Positions 1-6,362 of a stretch of 22,033 nt of DNA are shown here, one piece after another (the first letter of the stretch is position 1; every line of letters begins with the position of its first letter). The stretch is from an uncultured Collinsella sp. (lineage in GTDB: Bacteria > Actinomycetota > Coriobacteriia > Coriobacteriales > Coriobacteriaceae), in assembly GCA_900544385.1 (NCBI GenBank), contig UQVD01000025.1:1-22033 (forward strand). Direction: 5' to 3'. The notes beneath the pieces were generated by a model, which worked only from the letters and a program-made list of their open reading frames with translations, ran no database searches and was not told where the DNA came from. The position numbers were made by a program, and so were the translations under genes.

Positions 1-19
1 AGATGTGTATAAGAGACAG
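1..19 (+). other. Sequencing adapter (Tn5/Nextera mosaic end)
   Basis: The first 19 bases, AGATGTGTATAAGAGACAG, are exactly the Nextera transposase mosaic end. They are library adapter left on the contig, not genome. The LacI-type reading frame on the minus strand continues into them without a stop only by chance. Confidence 0.97.
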
Positions 20-858
20 TGGTTCCAGGGGTAGTCGTCAAACGTCGCGATCTTGAGCCCCGCCGGCAGCGAGGGACCAAGCTGCGCCAGCGCCTCGGTC
101 AGACGCAGGAAAACCAGGCCGTTGACGGCAATGAGGCCGAGTTTTTTGCCCGCATAGCCGCGGATGGTCTCGTCCAAACGGCCAACGCCCGCGGCGCCAC
201 CGTCGGCCAGGGTGACGACCTCGCCCGCAAGGCCGCGTCGCGAAAGCTCGTCGGCAAAGGCCTCGGCGCGCTCTCGACGCACGGGACTGTCGTCGCTTGC
301 CTCGGTGAGCAGGCACAGACGCTCGCTGCCCGCAGCGGCGAGCTCGTCTACCAAGCCGGCAACCAGCTCACGGTTGTTAGATGTCACCAGGTCAACACCG
401 CCGTCGGCAACGTCGCGGTCGAGCAGCACGACGGGCAGACGTCCCGCTGCCGCGGCGATCGCCTTGTCGTTGCCTCCGCAGGTGTTGACGACCAGGCCGT
501 CCACGCCGGCATCGATAAGTCTGGTGAGCGACTCCGCTTCCTTAGCGGGGTCGTTGCCGCTAATGGCCGTCATGAGCGAGCAGCCGCGCGCCGCGGCGCT
601 GGCGGAAAGCCCTTCGAGCATGGCGCTCGAGAACGGGTTGGCGATGTCAGCCAGAATCACGCCAATGAGGTTCGTACGCGAGCTGCGCAGATTGCGCGCG
701 GCGGCACGCGGGCGATAGCCGGTGCGCTCGATAACCGCCGCGATGCGAGCACGGGTTTCCTCGGTCATTTGCCCGGGGCGGTTGTTGAGATAGCGCGAGA
801 CCGTGGCCGGACTCACGCCCGCCTCGGCGGCAATGTCCTTGATTCTCATCTGCGCCAT
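20..858 (-). CDS. LacI-family transcriptional regulator, 3' end missing
   Basis: This is a sugar-responsive repressor of the LacI/GalR family. Only about 279 codons are present because the contig ends in adapter; the family is usually 330-345 residues, so roughly the last 50-60 are missing. The protein opens with the LacI helix-turn-helix (IKDIAAEAGVSPATVSRYLN, about residues 6-25), then the hinge (RPRAAARNLRSSRTNLIG) and a periplasmic-binding-protein-like sensor domain. The last native residues, ATFDDYPWNH, match the family's late FDDYPW motif. I chose the ATG at 858; an in-frame ATG at 895-897 would add 13 residues, and one at 847-849 would start MRIKDIA. No sugar-use genes adjoin it within the window, so its regulon is unknown. 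It lies 3' of the GntR-type gene on the same strand, 123 bp away. Confidence 0.9.
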
Positions 859-919
859 AACGCACCCCGTTTCCCAATTGTCGGCAATCTGAGCCATTTT
901 AGGCATTATTAAAAATCTC

Positions 920-931
920 GGTTGCAAAACG
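920..931. promoter_or_regulatory. Possible regulator half-site upstream of the first LacI gene
   Basis: The 12-mer GGTTGCAAAACG lies about 60 bp upstream of the LacI-type gene and recurs exactly at 15519-15530 upstream of the other LacI-type gene. Its GGTTGCA part equals one half of the ebg operator palindrome. No full palindrome is visible here, so this is a weak candidate. Confidence 0.2.
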
Positions 932-981
932 CTGTAGGTGAGCAGCATCGTTTTTGCGTCTCGAGCAGATGCGATGATGGG

Positions 982-1674
982 CTAGATGGCCGAGTCTTTG
1001 GACAGCTCAAAATAATCGGGATGTAAGGCTATAACCGGGCCCTGCTCCTCGGGCATCAGGTGCAAGTGCGTCTCGGCCAGATAGCTCGCCGTGTCGGTAT
1101 CGCTCCTCTTAATGGCCTCGAGAATCCGGCGGTGCTGCCGACGAATCGGCTCCCAATCCAAATCCTGCGACACCATACGCAACCAGTTGTATCGCTCAAA
1201 ATGCGTGTTGATGCTCTTCATCCAATCCCACAACATGTGACGACCAGCAATCTCAAAACATGTCTCATGGAACAGGTTATCCAGGTCAAAGAAGCGGCGC
1301 GTTTCGCCATGGTCGAGCGACTCGGACTCGGTAAGAATCTGCTCAAGCTGCTGCTTTTGCTCGGGCGTGGCGGCCGAACAGCATTTAATAAGCACGCTTC
1401 TCTCGAGCTTCTCGCGCAAAAAGCAGGCGTTCTCGGCGCGCTCCATGCTGATTTTCGAGACATAGGTGCCGCTTTTGGGACGCGTTTCCACCAGCTCCTG
1501 CTCACGCAGGCGCACAAAGGATTCGCGAATGGGCGTGCGCCCGATTCCCGTCTCCTTTTCCAGACCAATCGCCGAAAGGCGCGTGCCGGGCTTGAGCTCG
1601 GCATAGATGATCTTAGAGCGCAATGCGTTGTATGCCTGATCTTGCAGGCTCTGATAATGCTGGTGCTGTTCCAT
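982..1674 (-). CDS. FadR-subfamily GntR transcriptional regulator
   Basis: A 230-residue DNA-binding regulator of the GntR family, FadR/FCD branch, which usually senses a carboxylic acid or sugar acid. An N-terminal winged helix spans about residues 8-75 with the hallmark TGIGRTPIRESFVRLREQEL and the wing KSGTYV. An all-helical FCD domain follows, with the usual metal or effector ligands visible as Asp132, His136, His181 and His203. I start it at the ATG at 1674 because GAGGGC sits just upstream; the frame stays open for 38 more codons upstream, but those contain no family sequence and run into an inverted repeat. It is divergent from the AAA+ ATPase, and no enzyme gene adjoins it, so its target is not evident. 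The length is normal for the family. Confidence 0.9.
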   Translation of the reverse strand: MEQHQHYQSLQDQAYNALRSKIIYAELKPGTRLSAIGLEKETGIGRTPIRESFVRLREQELVETRPKSGTYVSKISMERAENACFLREKLERSVLIKCCSAATPEQKQQLEQILTESESLDHGETRRFFDLDNLFHETCFEIAGRHMLWDWMKSINTHFERYNWLRMVSQDLDWEPIRRQHRRILEAIKRSDTDTASYLAETHLHLMPEEQGPVIALHPDYFELSKDSAI

Positions 1675-1745
1675 AAAGCCCTCGGATAAACCCTCGGTTA
1701 GTCGAATACCACCATGCAATACTATCGCATCCCCCGCCCCCTCAT

Positions 1746-1814
1746 AAGTTGCGGTGGAATAGTTCCTGCTCAAAGCCTTCAGCTGCAAAAACAGGAACTA
1801 TTCCACCGCAACTT
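1746..1814. repeat. 23-bp perfect inverted repeat
   Basis: Arms at 1746-1768 and 1792-1814 are perfectly complementary over 23 bp (left arm begins AAGTTGCGGTGGAATAG) around a 23-nt spacer. It lies about 70 bp upstream of the GntR-type start. On the plus strand a CTTTTT follows a few bases after the right arm, but the loop is long for a simple terminator. It could be a mobile palindromic element or a strong transcript hairpin. Confidence 0.85.
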
Positions 1815-1882
1815 CCAACAGTCTTTTTGGGACGGGGCTCTTTTAGCTACCCTGGCCCGCAGGTCGGCCCCTTGCCACAAAA

Positions 1883-2023
1883 GGGGCCCATCTACTACGT
1901 TAACGCGGAGAGCCCAGACCATGCTGAAAAGTGCGAAAACAAAACCGCAGGTAGTCGGCTTGCCATTTTGCCTAAATGGCGACTATGGTTGACCCCTGCG
2001 GCTTAAACGTAGTAGATAGGCCC
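1883..2023. repeat. Nested inverted-repeat element (possible MITE or structured RNA)
   Basis: The outer arms at 1884-1901 (GGGCCCATCTACTACGTT) and 2006-2023 are complementary at 17 of 18 positions. Inside them are three nested complementary pairs in register: CCGCAGG at 1945-1951 with 1995-2001, TAGTCG at 1952-1957 with 1980-1985, and GCCATTT at 962-968 past 1000 with 1974-1980. Read on the minus strand, the inner stem ends in CCTGCGG followed by TTTTGTTTT, like a terminator. No protein-coding capacity is evident. Nested arms of this precision suggest selection on RNA fold, or a small transposed element with terminal inverted repeats. Confidence 0.65.
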
Positions 2024-2162
2024 TATTCGTGGCACAGCACTACTCCATCCCAAATTGGCACCCCGAGCCCTCGTGAGTTGTCAACAAGCTGTTCGCCCAA
2101 CGCATTATCCGCGCGGCATTTGGAAAATAGCACCACCGCAAAACCCGCGAGTAGCGCTTACG

Positions 2163-2222
2163 TTGCTATATCTCACTATACTTTGCTATATCTTGCTATA
2201 CTTTGCTATATCTTGCTATATC
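2163..2222 (+). repeat. Six-unit 10-bp tandem array (TTGCTATATC/TTGCTATACT)
   Basis: Six consecutive 10-bp units start at 2163, 2173, 2183, 2193, 2203 and 2213. Five read TTGCTATATC or TTGCTATACT; the second is TCACTATACT. The array ends about 20 bp before the ATPase start codon. Each unit carries both a -35-like TTGCTA and a -10-like TATACT or TATATC, and units two apart give an 18-bp spacer, so the array may itself hold overlapping promoters. The period close to one DNA turn would also place repeated protein sites on one face of the helix. Confidence 0.8.
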
Positions 2223-2241
2223 TTGAGCAAAGGTGGCTCAC

Positions 2242-3333
2242 ATGCAAACAAACCCTTTTAAGCCCACAGCAGGTAAAACACCTCCCACGATTATCGGCCG
2301 CGAAGATGTACTTGAAGAATTCAGTGAAGGCCTCACCAACGGGCCTGGTGCCCCTGGGCGCCTAATGCGCATAGCCGGCGTCCGTGGAACGGGCAAGACG
2401 GTCCTCCTTGACGAGTGCTCACGTTTGGCGCAAAGCCGTGGCTGGACGGTCATAAAAGAGGTCGCAACCGAGGGACTTTGCCAGCGCATTCTCGAACAGC
2501 TGCAGCCCAAATTCCAGGCCAAACACGCCAGATTTGAGCCCACCGTAGCTGGCATATCCATCGGCAGCATAGATATTGAGCGAATCGGCCCATCGCTACG
2601 CGACGCCATGAGACAGACAATATCCAAGAATGGAAATGGCCTGCTCATCACTCTCGACGAGGTTCAAGACGCAGAGCTCGATGAGGTCCGAACGCTCTCC
2701 ATTGCGATTCAGCAGGTTATCGGCGAAGACCTTGATATCGCCTTTGTTTTTGCGGGGCTGCCTTCGATGATTGAAAGCATCATCAACGGAAAGACACTTA
2801 CGTTTTTGCGCCGTGCCCTCCCCTTTGACCTGAAGGCTGTGGCAGTAACCGAAGTGTCGTACTCCCTCGAGGAAACCATTGAAGCGTCTGGCATGGAGTT
2901 GCAGCCAGGTATTGCCGGCCAACTTGCCGAGGCAACGCAAGGTTATCCTTTCATGATCCAACTCGTTGGATACTACGCATGGCAGTTGGCAAGACGCGCA
3001 CATACACCGATTATTGGAGAAGAAGAAGCCGAGCGCGGCATTGCAACGGCACGCGAACGCTTCTGTGCCATGGTGATTGAGCCCGCGCTACAGCGCATTC
3101 CGCCCACGTGCATCGCTTATCTGCTGAGCATGGCATCTTTGGGGCAGACGAGCTCGACCAGCATGGTTGCCGATGCCCTAAACAAAACGCCTCAACAGGT
3201 GAGTTCCGTCCGCAGCCGCCTGTTAAGAGAATCGATTATCGAGGCTCCTTCGTACGGCAAGGTCTCATTTGCCATCCCCTACATGCGCGACTACCTCTAC
3301 GAACACAAAGCCGAACTGGAAGTTGAACTGTAG
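2242..3333 (+). CDS. Orphan AAA+ ATPase with C-terminal winged-helix-like domain
   Basis: A 363-residue P-loop ATPase of the AAA_16/ORC-like type. Visible parts are Walker A GVRGTGKT at residues 46-53, Walker B LLITLDE at 134-140, a sensor-1-like strand FVFAGLP at 168-174, a lid segment with GYPFMIQLVG near 234-243, and a C-terminal helical or winged-helix part from about 285 (QQVSSVRSRLLRESIIE). There is no membrane segment. I start at the ATG at 2242 because AGGTGG lies 5 bp upstream; a GTG at 2233 is also in frame. It stands alone, with regulators and repeats on either side, and its base composition looks less GC-rich than its neighbours, which fits recent acquisition. Related ATPases act in DNA handling or as signalling switches; the substrate here is unknown. 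Confidence 0.8.
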   Translation: MQTNPFKPTAGKTPPTIIGREDVLEEFSEGLTNGPGAPGRLMRIAGVRGTGKTVLLDECSRLAQSRGWTVIKEVATEGLCQRILEQLQPKFQAKHARFEPTVAGISIGSIDIERIGPSLRDAMRQTISKNGNGLLITLDEVQDAELDEVRTLSIAIQQVIGEDLDIAFVFAGLPSMIESIINGKTLTFLRRALPFDLKAVAVTEVSYSLEETIEASGMELQPGIAGQLAEATQGYPFMIQLVGYYAWQLARRAHTPIIGEEEAERGIATARERFCAMVIEPALQRIPPTCIAYLLSMASLGQTSSTSMVADALNKTPQQVSSVRSRLLRESIIEAPSYGKVSFAIPYMRDYLYEHKAELEVEL

Positions 3334-3350
3334 AAACGGCAACTGCTCTG

Positions 3351-3498
3351 CAAGACGAAAACCGTTTTCGTACGGATTTAAAGCAGACGCAAACGGTTTT
3401 CGTCTTGATTTGCGTCCGAAATTAAGACGTAAATTGCGCTTTCGTACGCTTATTACCAGACGCAAATTGTTTTCGTCCGGCTATGCGTCCCCAATCTA
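3351..3498. repeat. Two-unit 72/73-bp palindromic tandem repeat
   Basis: Two diverged units lie at 3353-3424 and 3425-3497. The motif AGACG starts at 3353, 3385, 3425, 3458 and 3498, giving alternating intervals of 32-33 and 40 bp. Most copies continue into GTTTTCGTC or a close variant. The first unit folds as a perfect 17-bp hairpin (3351-3367 with 3391-3407, 23-nt loop). The array directly follows the ATPase stop codon and runs into the next terminator. It has no coding sense I can recognise. Confidence 0.75.
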
Positions 3499-3500
3499 GA

Positions 3501-3542
3501 CGAAAAGAGCCCCGAGCTCGTATGAACTCGGGGCTCTTTTCG
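3501..3542. terminator. Strong rho-independent terminator, probably bidirectional
   Basis: A perfect 16-bp stem (CGAAAAGAGCCCCGAG at 3501-3516 paired with 3527-3542) encloses a 10-nt loop, with A-rich and T-rich ends that serve either strand. It ends transcription downstream of the AAA+ ATPase. Confidence 0.9.
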
Positions 3543-3577
3543 CCGCACATCTATGAGAGGAGAAATTCGATGCGCAC

Positions 3578-3835
3578 GTGCGCTACTCCATGAAGCCGCC
3601 CTGGGATGGCGGCAACCTCGTCGTTCCCCGCCTGATGGGCATGTTCAAGGCATCCGTCCCCCTCTTTATCGACGTGACCGGCAAAAAACTCGTCGAGGAA
3701 ACTATCCGCACGCACCGCGATGTGGCCGACGCCATCGCCTCGCGCAATCCCACCGCCGCGCACGACGCAATGTATCTGCACCTGGTGTATAACCGCAACA
3801 TGATTGCGGAGGGAACAGAAGCAAAAGGCATTTAG
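3578..3835 (+). pseudogene. C-terminal remnant of a FadR-type (GntR/FCD) regulator
   Basis: This 85-codon frame resembles only the last helices of an FCD effector domain: HRDVADAIASRNPTAAHDAM followed by LHLVYNRNMI, which is the pattern holding the last two FCD metal-binding histidines. The DNA-binding winged helix and the first half of the FCD domain are missing. The frame closes with a stop 24 bases upstream of the only available start, a GTG at 3578, and a terminator and tandem repeat occupy the space where the 5' part should be. A good ribosome-binding site (GAGAGGAG) precedes an ATG at 3570, but that frame ends after seven codons. The most likely reading is a decayed regulator of the convergent ene-reductase; a short real protein cannot be excluded. 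Confidence 0.6.
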
Positions 3836-3869
3836 GGCCCGACAATAATCTTTCTTTGGCAAAACGCAG

Positions 3870-3908
3870 GCGGCGGCTGCCCAACACACAGGGCAGCCGC
3901 CGCTTTTT
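3870..3908. terminator. Rho-independent terminator 3' of the ene-reductase
   Basis: A 13-bp perfect stem (GCGGCGGCTGCCC at 3870-3882 with 3891-3903) has an 8-nt loop, followed by TTTTT on the plus strand. On the minus strand a TTTT lies a few bases past the stem. It sits between the FCD remnant and the converging ene-reductase gene and can serve both. Confidence 0.85.
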
Positions 3909-3934
3909 GCAATCGATTGGTGCAAAGGGGTTGA

Positions 3935-5884
3935 CTAGAGCTCGCAGGCAACCTTATAGCCATCGCCGATGGCATCGCGGATGTTGCCACACTTCTGGGC
4001 ATCGCCCAGCACGTGGACAGCAACGCCAGCAGCGGCAAGGTCGTCGGCCAACTTGGTATTGGGACGATAACCCATGGCCAGCACCAGCGTATCGGCATCG
4101 GCGATGGTGTAAATCTCACCATCCTTTTCGTAGCTGATGGTGTCCTCGGTAATCTCGGTCACCTTGGCCTCGGTCAGCACGTGGACGCCCTTGGAGAGCA
4201 TGCGCGTGATGAGCACCGCACGACCGGCGCCGCCCTCGTTGGCGGCGAGTGTCTTGGTCATCTCGATGACGGTGACGTCGCGGTTGGCCGGCGACAGGTC
4301 GTTGACCAGCGGGGCCAGGTAATCGGCCGTCTCGCAGCCGACGGTGCCGCCGCCCACGATGACGATCTTCTTGCCCGGGAAAGCCTTGCCGCCCAGCAGG
4401 TCGTCAGCCGTCATAACCTGCTTAAAGCCCTGCATGAAGGCCGGAGCGATGGGCTCGGCGCCATAAGCCAGGACGACCTCGTAGCCCGCGTAGTCACGCT
4501 GAATGTCCTCGGCCGAAAGCTCGGTACCAAAGACGCACTTCACGCCCGCCTCAGCAAGACGGCGATACTGGTACTTGATCACGCGGGTGAGTTCCTGCTT
4601 TGCCGGCGGAACGGCCGCGATGCGCATCTCGCCGCCCGGTTCGTCCTGCTTATCCACGAGCACCACGTTGTGGCCGCGCTTGGCGGCAATGTAGGCTGCC
4701 TCCATGCCCGCAGGACCAGCGCCCACAACGAGCACGTTCTTGGCCTCGGCGGCAGGCTCGTAGCCAGCCTCGTCGCGCTCCACGTCCGGGTTAACGGTGC
4801 AGGAGATGCGCTTGCCGAACATAATGCCGTTCAGGCAGCGCAGGCAGCCAATGCAGGGGCGGATGTCGTCAGCGTTGCCGGCAGCGGCCTTGTTGCAGAA
4901 CTCGGCATCGCACAGATTGGCGCGGCCCATCATGCAGATGTCGGCAGCGCCGTCCTCGATCAGCTCCTCGGCGATCCAGGCCTCGTTGATGCGGCCGACC
5001 GTGGCAACGGGAATGTTCACGTGCTTCTTAATCTCACGCGAGCAAGCGGCGTGCGAGGCCTGCTGGGTACCGGCGGCGGGAATCGCAGAGCCGCGCTTGA
5101 TGGTGGTGCCACCCGACACATGAATCATGTCGACGCCGGCCTTCTCCAGGCGACGCGAGACATAGATCATGTCGTTGAGGGTCAGGCCGCCATCGGTGTA
5201 CTCGTCGCCCGAGATACGGACGTCGATGATAAAGTCCTTGCCGCAGCGCTCGCGAATCTCGGCGATGACCTCGAGCAAGAAGCGCATGCGGGCATCGAGC
5301 GAGCCGCCGTACTCATCGGTGCGCTTGTTATAGAGCGGGGTCAAAAAGCCGCCGAGCATACCGTGGGCGTGCGCCGCATGGACCTCGACGCCATCGACGC
5401 CAGCCTTCTGCATACGAACGGCAGCGTCGCCAAACTGATGCGTGAGCTCGTGGATCTCATCGACCGTGATGGGACGCGGTGCCTCGCGGGCGTAAGACGG
5501 GCCCACAAAGGACGGAGCGATCAGGCGCGGCGTACCCGGAATGTTAAAGGCCATATAGGCGGGGTGGAAGAGCTGCGGCATGATCTTGCAGCCATACTCG
5601 TGGACGGCCGCGGCGAGTTTTTCCCAGCCAGGGATAAACGTGTCGTCGTAGCAGCACATGTCACCCGGCAGATAGGTATAGGTAGGCTCGACCGTCACGA
5701 CCTCGGTGATGATGAGGCCCACGCCGCCCTTGGCGCGGGCACGGTAATGATCGACCAAGTCGTCGGTAACATAGCCATGATCGGCCAGGTTGGTGGACAC
5801 CGGCGGCATAAAGACGCGGTTCTTGACCTCGGTCGTACCGACCTTGATCGGGCTAAAGAGCATCGGATAGGCGGAAGACTCCAT
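3935..5884 (-). CDS. NAD(P)H-dependent flavin/Fe-S ene-reductase (2,4-dienoyl-CoA reductase/BaiCD type)
   Basis: A 649-residue cytoplasmic oxidoreductase that reduces activated C=C bonds. An Old-Yellow-Enzyme FMN barrel spans about residues 5-335, with the family signature HAAHAHGMLGGFLTPLYNKR from 169 and YGGS at 192-195. A 4Fe-4S site follows (Cys344, Cys347, Cys350, Cys362). Next come a FAD-binding fold (GAGPAG at 388-393) and an NAD(P)H-binding fold (GGGTVG at 511-516). Length and domain order match FadH, enoate reductase and BaiCD/BaiH. The ATG at 5884 is preceded by AAAGGA; a longer upstream frame lacks family sequence. It stands as a single gene with a terminator behind it. No bile-acid, fatty-acid or trimethylamine genes adjoin it, so the substrate cannot be assigned from context. 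Confidence 0.9.
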   Translation of the reverse strand: MESSAYPMLFSPIKVGTTEVKNRVFMPPVSTNLADHGYVTDDLVDHYRARAKGGVGLIITEVVTVEPTYTYLPGDMCCYDDTFIPGWEKLAAAVHEYGCKIMPQLFHPAYMAFNIPGTPRLIAPSFVGPSYAREAPRPITVDEIHELTHQFGDAAVRMQKAGVDGVEVHAAHAHGMLGGFLTPLYNKRTDEYGGSLDARMRFLLEVIAEIRERCGKDFIIDVRISGDEYTDGGLTLNDMIYVSRRLEKAGVDMIHVSGGTTIKRGSAIPAAGTQQASHAACSREIKKHVNIPVATVGRINEAWIAEELIEDGAADICMMGRANLCDAEFCNKAAAGNADDIRPCIGCLRCLNGIMFGKRISCTVNPDVERDEAGYEPAAEAKNVLVVGAGPAGMEAAYIAAKRGHNVVLVDKQDEPGGEMRIAAVPPAKQELTRVIKYQYRRLAEAGVKCVFGTELSAEDIQRDYAGYEVVLAYGAEPIAPAFMQGFKQVMTADDLLGGKAFPGKKIVIVGGGTVGCETADYLAPLVNDLSPANRDVTVIEMTKTLAANEGGAGRAVLITRMLSKGVHVLTEAKVTEITEDTISYEKDGEIYTIADADTLVLAMGYRPNTKLADDLAAAGVAVHVLGDAQKCGNIRDAIGDGYKVACEL

Positions 5885-5913
5885 ACAGGGTTCCTTTCGT
5901 TTGAGCCGCTCGG

Positions 5914-5952
5914 CGGCAGTTGTTGACGTACCTATCGTATCAGCAACTGCCG
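5914..5952. promoter_or_regulatory. 9-bp inverted repeat upstream of the ene-reductase
   Basis: CGGCAGTTG at 5914-5922 and its complement at 5944-5952 flank a 21-nt spacer, starting 30 bp upstream of the start codon. On the minus strand a good -35-like TTGACT lies just upstream, but no convincing -10 follows it. The repeat could be an operator or a leader hairpin. Confidence 0.35.
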
Positions 5953-5986
5953 TATCCGTAGTCAAACATGCCCAAACGCCGGTCGG

Positions 5987-6187
5987 CTAATGAATACCGC
6001 GGCTCAAGTCTTCGGCGATTTTGTCCACACCCTTAAGCGCAGCGCAAGTCTTTTTGTTGGAGCAATGCCCCGTGCAAACGCCACCCTGAGCGCAATCGGC
6101 GCAGGTGCCCTTGCGGTAGATGCGCACGCATACCGCGACAAACGCAATACCGATAACAGCCAGTACAACAATATCGATAGGTGCCAT
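5987..6187 (-). CDS. FeoB-associated Cys-rich membrane protein
   Basis: A 66-residue protein with one N-terminal membrane helix (about residues 4-23, IDIVVLAVIGIAFVAVCVRI) followed by a positively charged turn and a cysteine cluster (Cys29, Cys32, Cys38, Cys42, Cys48). This is the pattern of the small FeoB-associated Cys-rich family found next to feoB in many anaerobes. It is thought to help FeoB-mediated Fe(II) uptake, perhaps like FeoC, but its biochemical role is not settled. AGGAGG sits 6 bp upstream of the ATG at 6187. It follows feoB on the same strand after 175 bp that include a terminator, so it may be expressed by partial read-through or from its own promoter. Confidence 0.87.
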   Translation of the reverse strand: MAPIDIVVLAVIGIAFVAVCVRIYRKGTCADCAQGGVCTGHCSNKKTCAALKGVDKIAEDLSRGIH

Positions 6188-6304
6188 AGCAAGCCTCCTC
6201 TAGTTAACCACCACTTACTTTACCCCATTCTCCACCTACCAAAAAGGGACAGGTTTGTTTTGGTCGGTTTTATCTGCGGAAACGCCACATCTCTCCCACC
6301 AAAA

Positions 6305-6333
6305 AGCCCGAGTGTCGCTGGGACACCCGGGCT
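6305..6333 (-). terminator. Rho-independent terminator after feoB
   Basis: Arms at 6305-6316 and 6322-6333 pair with one G-T wobble (AGCCCGAGTGTC on the plus strand) around a 5-nt loop. On the minus strand the stem is followed by TTTTT. It lies about 30 bp after the feoB stop codon. Confidence 0.85.
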
Positions 6334-6362
6334 CGTGGAAAGGGGTTAATCCTTATTCGGAC

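Noticed and set aside
19..912. A 297-codon frame on the plus strand at the left end
   Set aside because: It begins at adapter, is antisense to the LacI-type gene and has no domain.
1675..2241. Short plus-strand frames (for example 1714-1992 and 1976-2365) as small proteins
   Set aside because: They run through the inverted repeats, have no ribosome-binding site, and their codon use and composition are not gene-like.
3353..3498. CRISPR-like repeat of AGACG units
   Set aside because: Unit spacing alternates and the spacers share sequence between units; no cas genes.
4013..5926. A 637-codon open frame on the plus strand opposite the ene-reductase
   Set aside because: It lies wholly antisense to a well-supported gene, has no recognisable domain, and reflects GC-rich codon bias. 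The same holds for long antisense frames opposite feoB (7074-8549), the permease (10798-12153), ebgA (13003-15285) and aspS (16684-18891).
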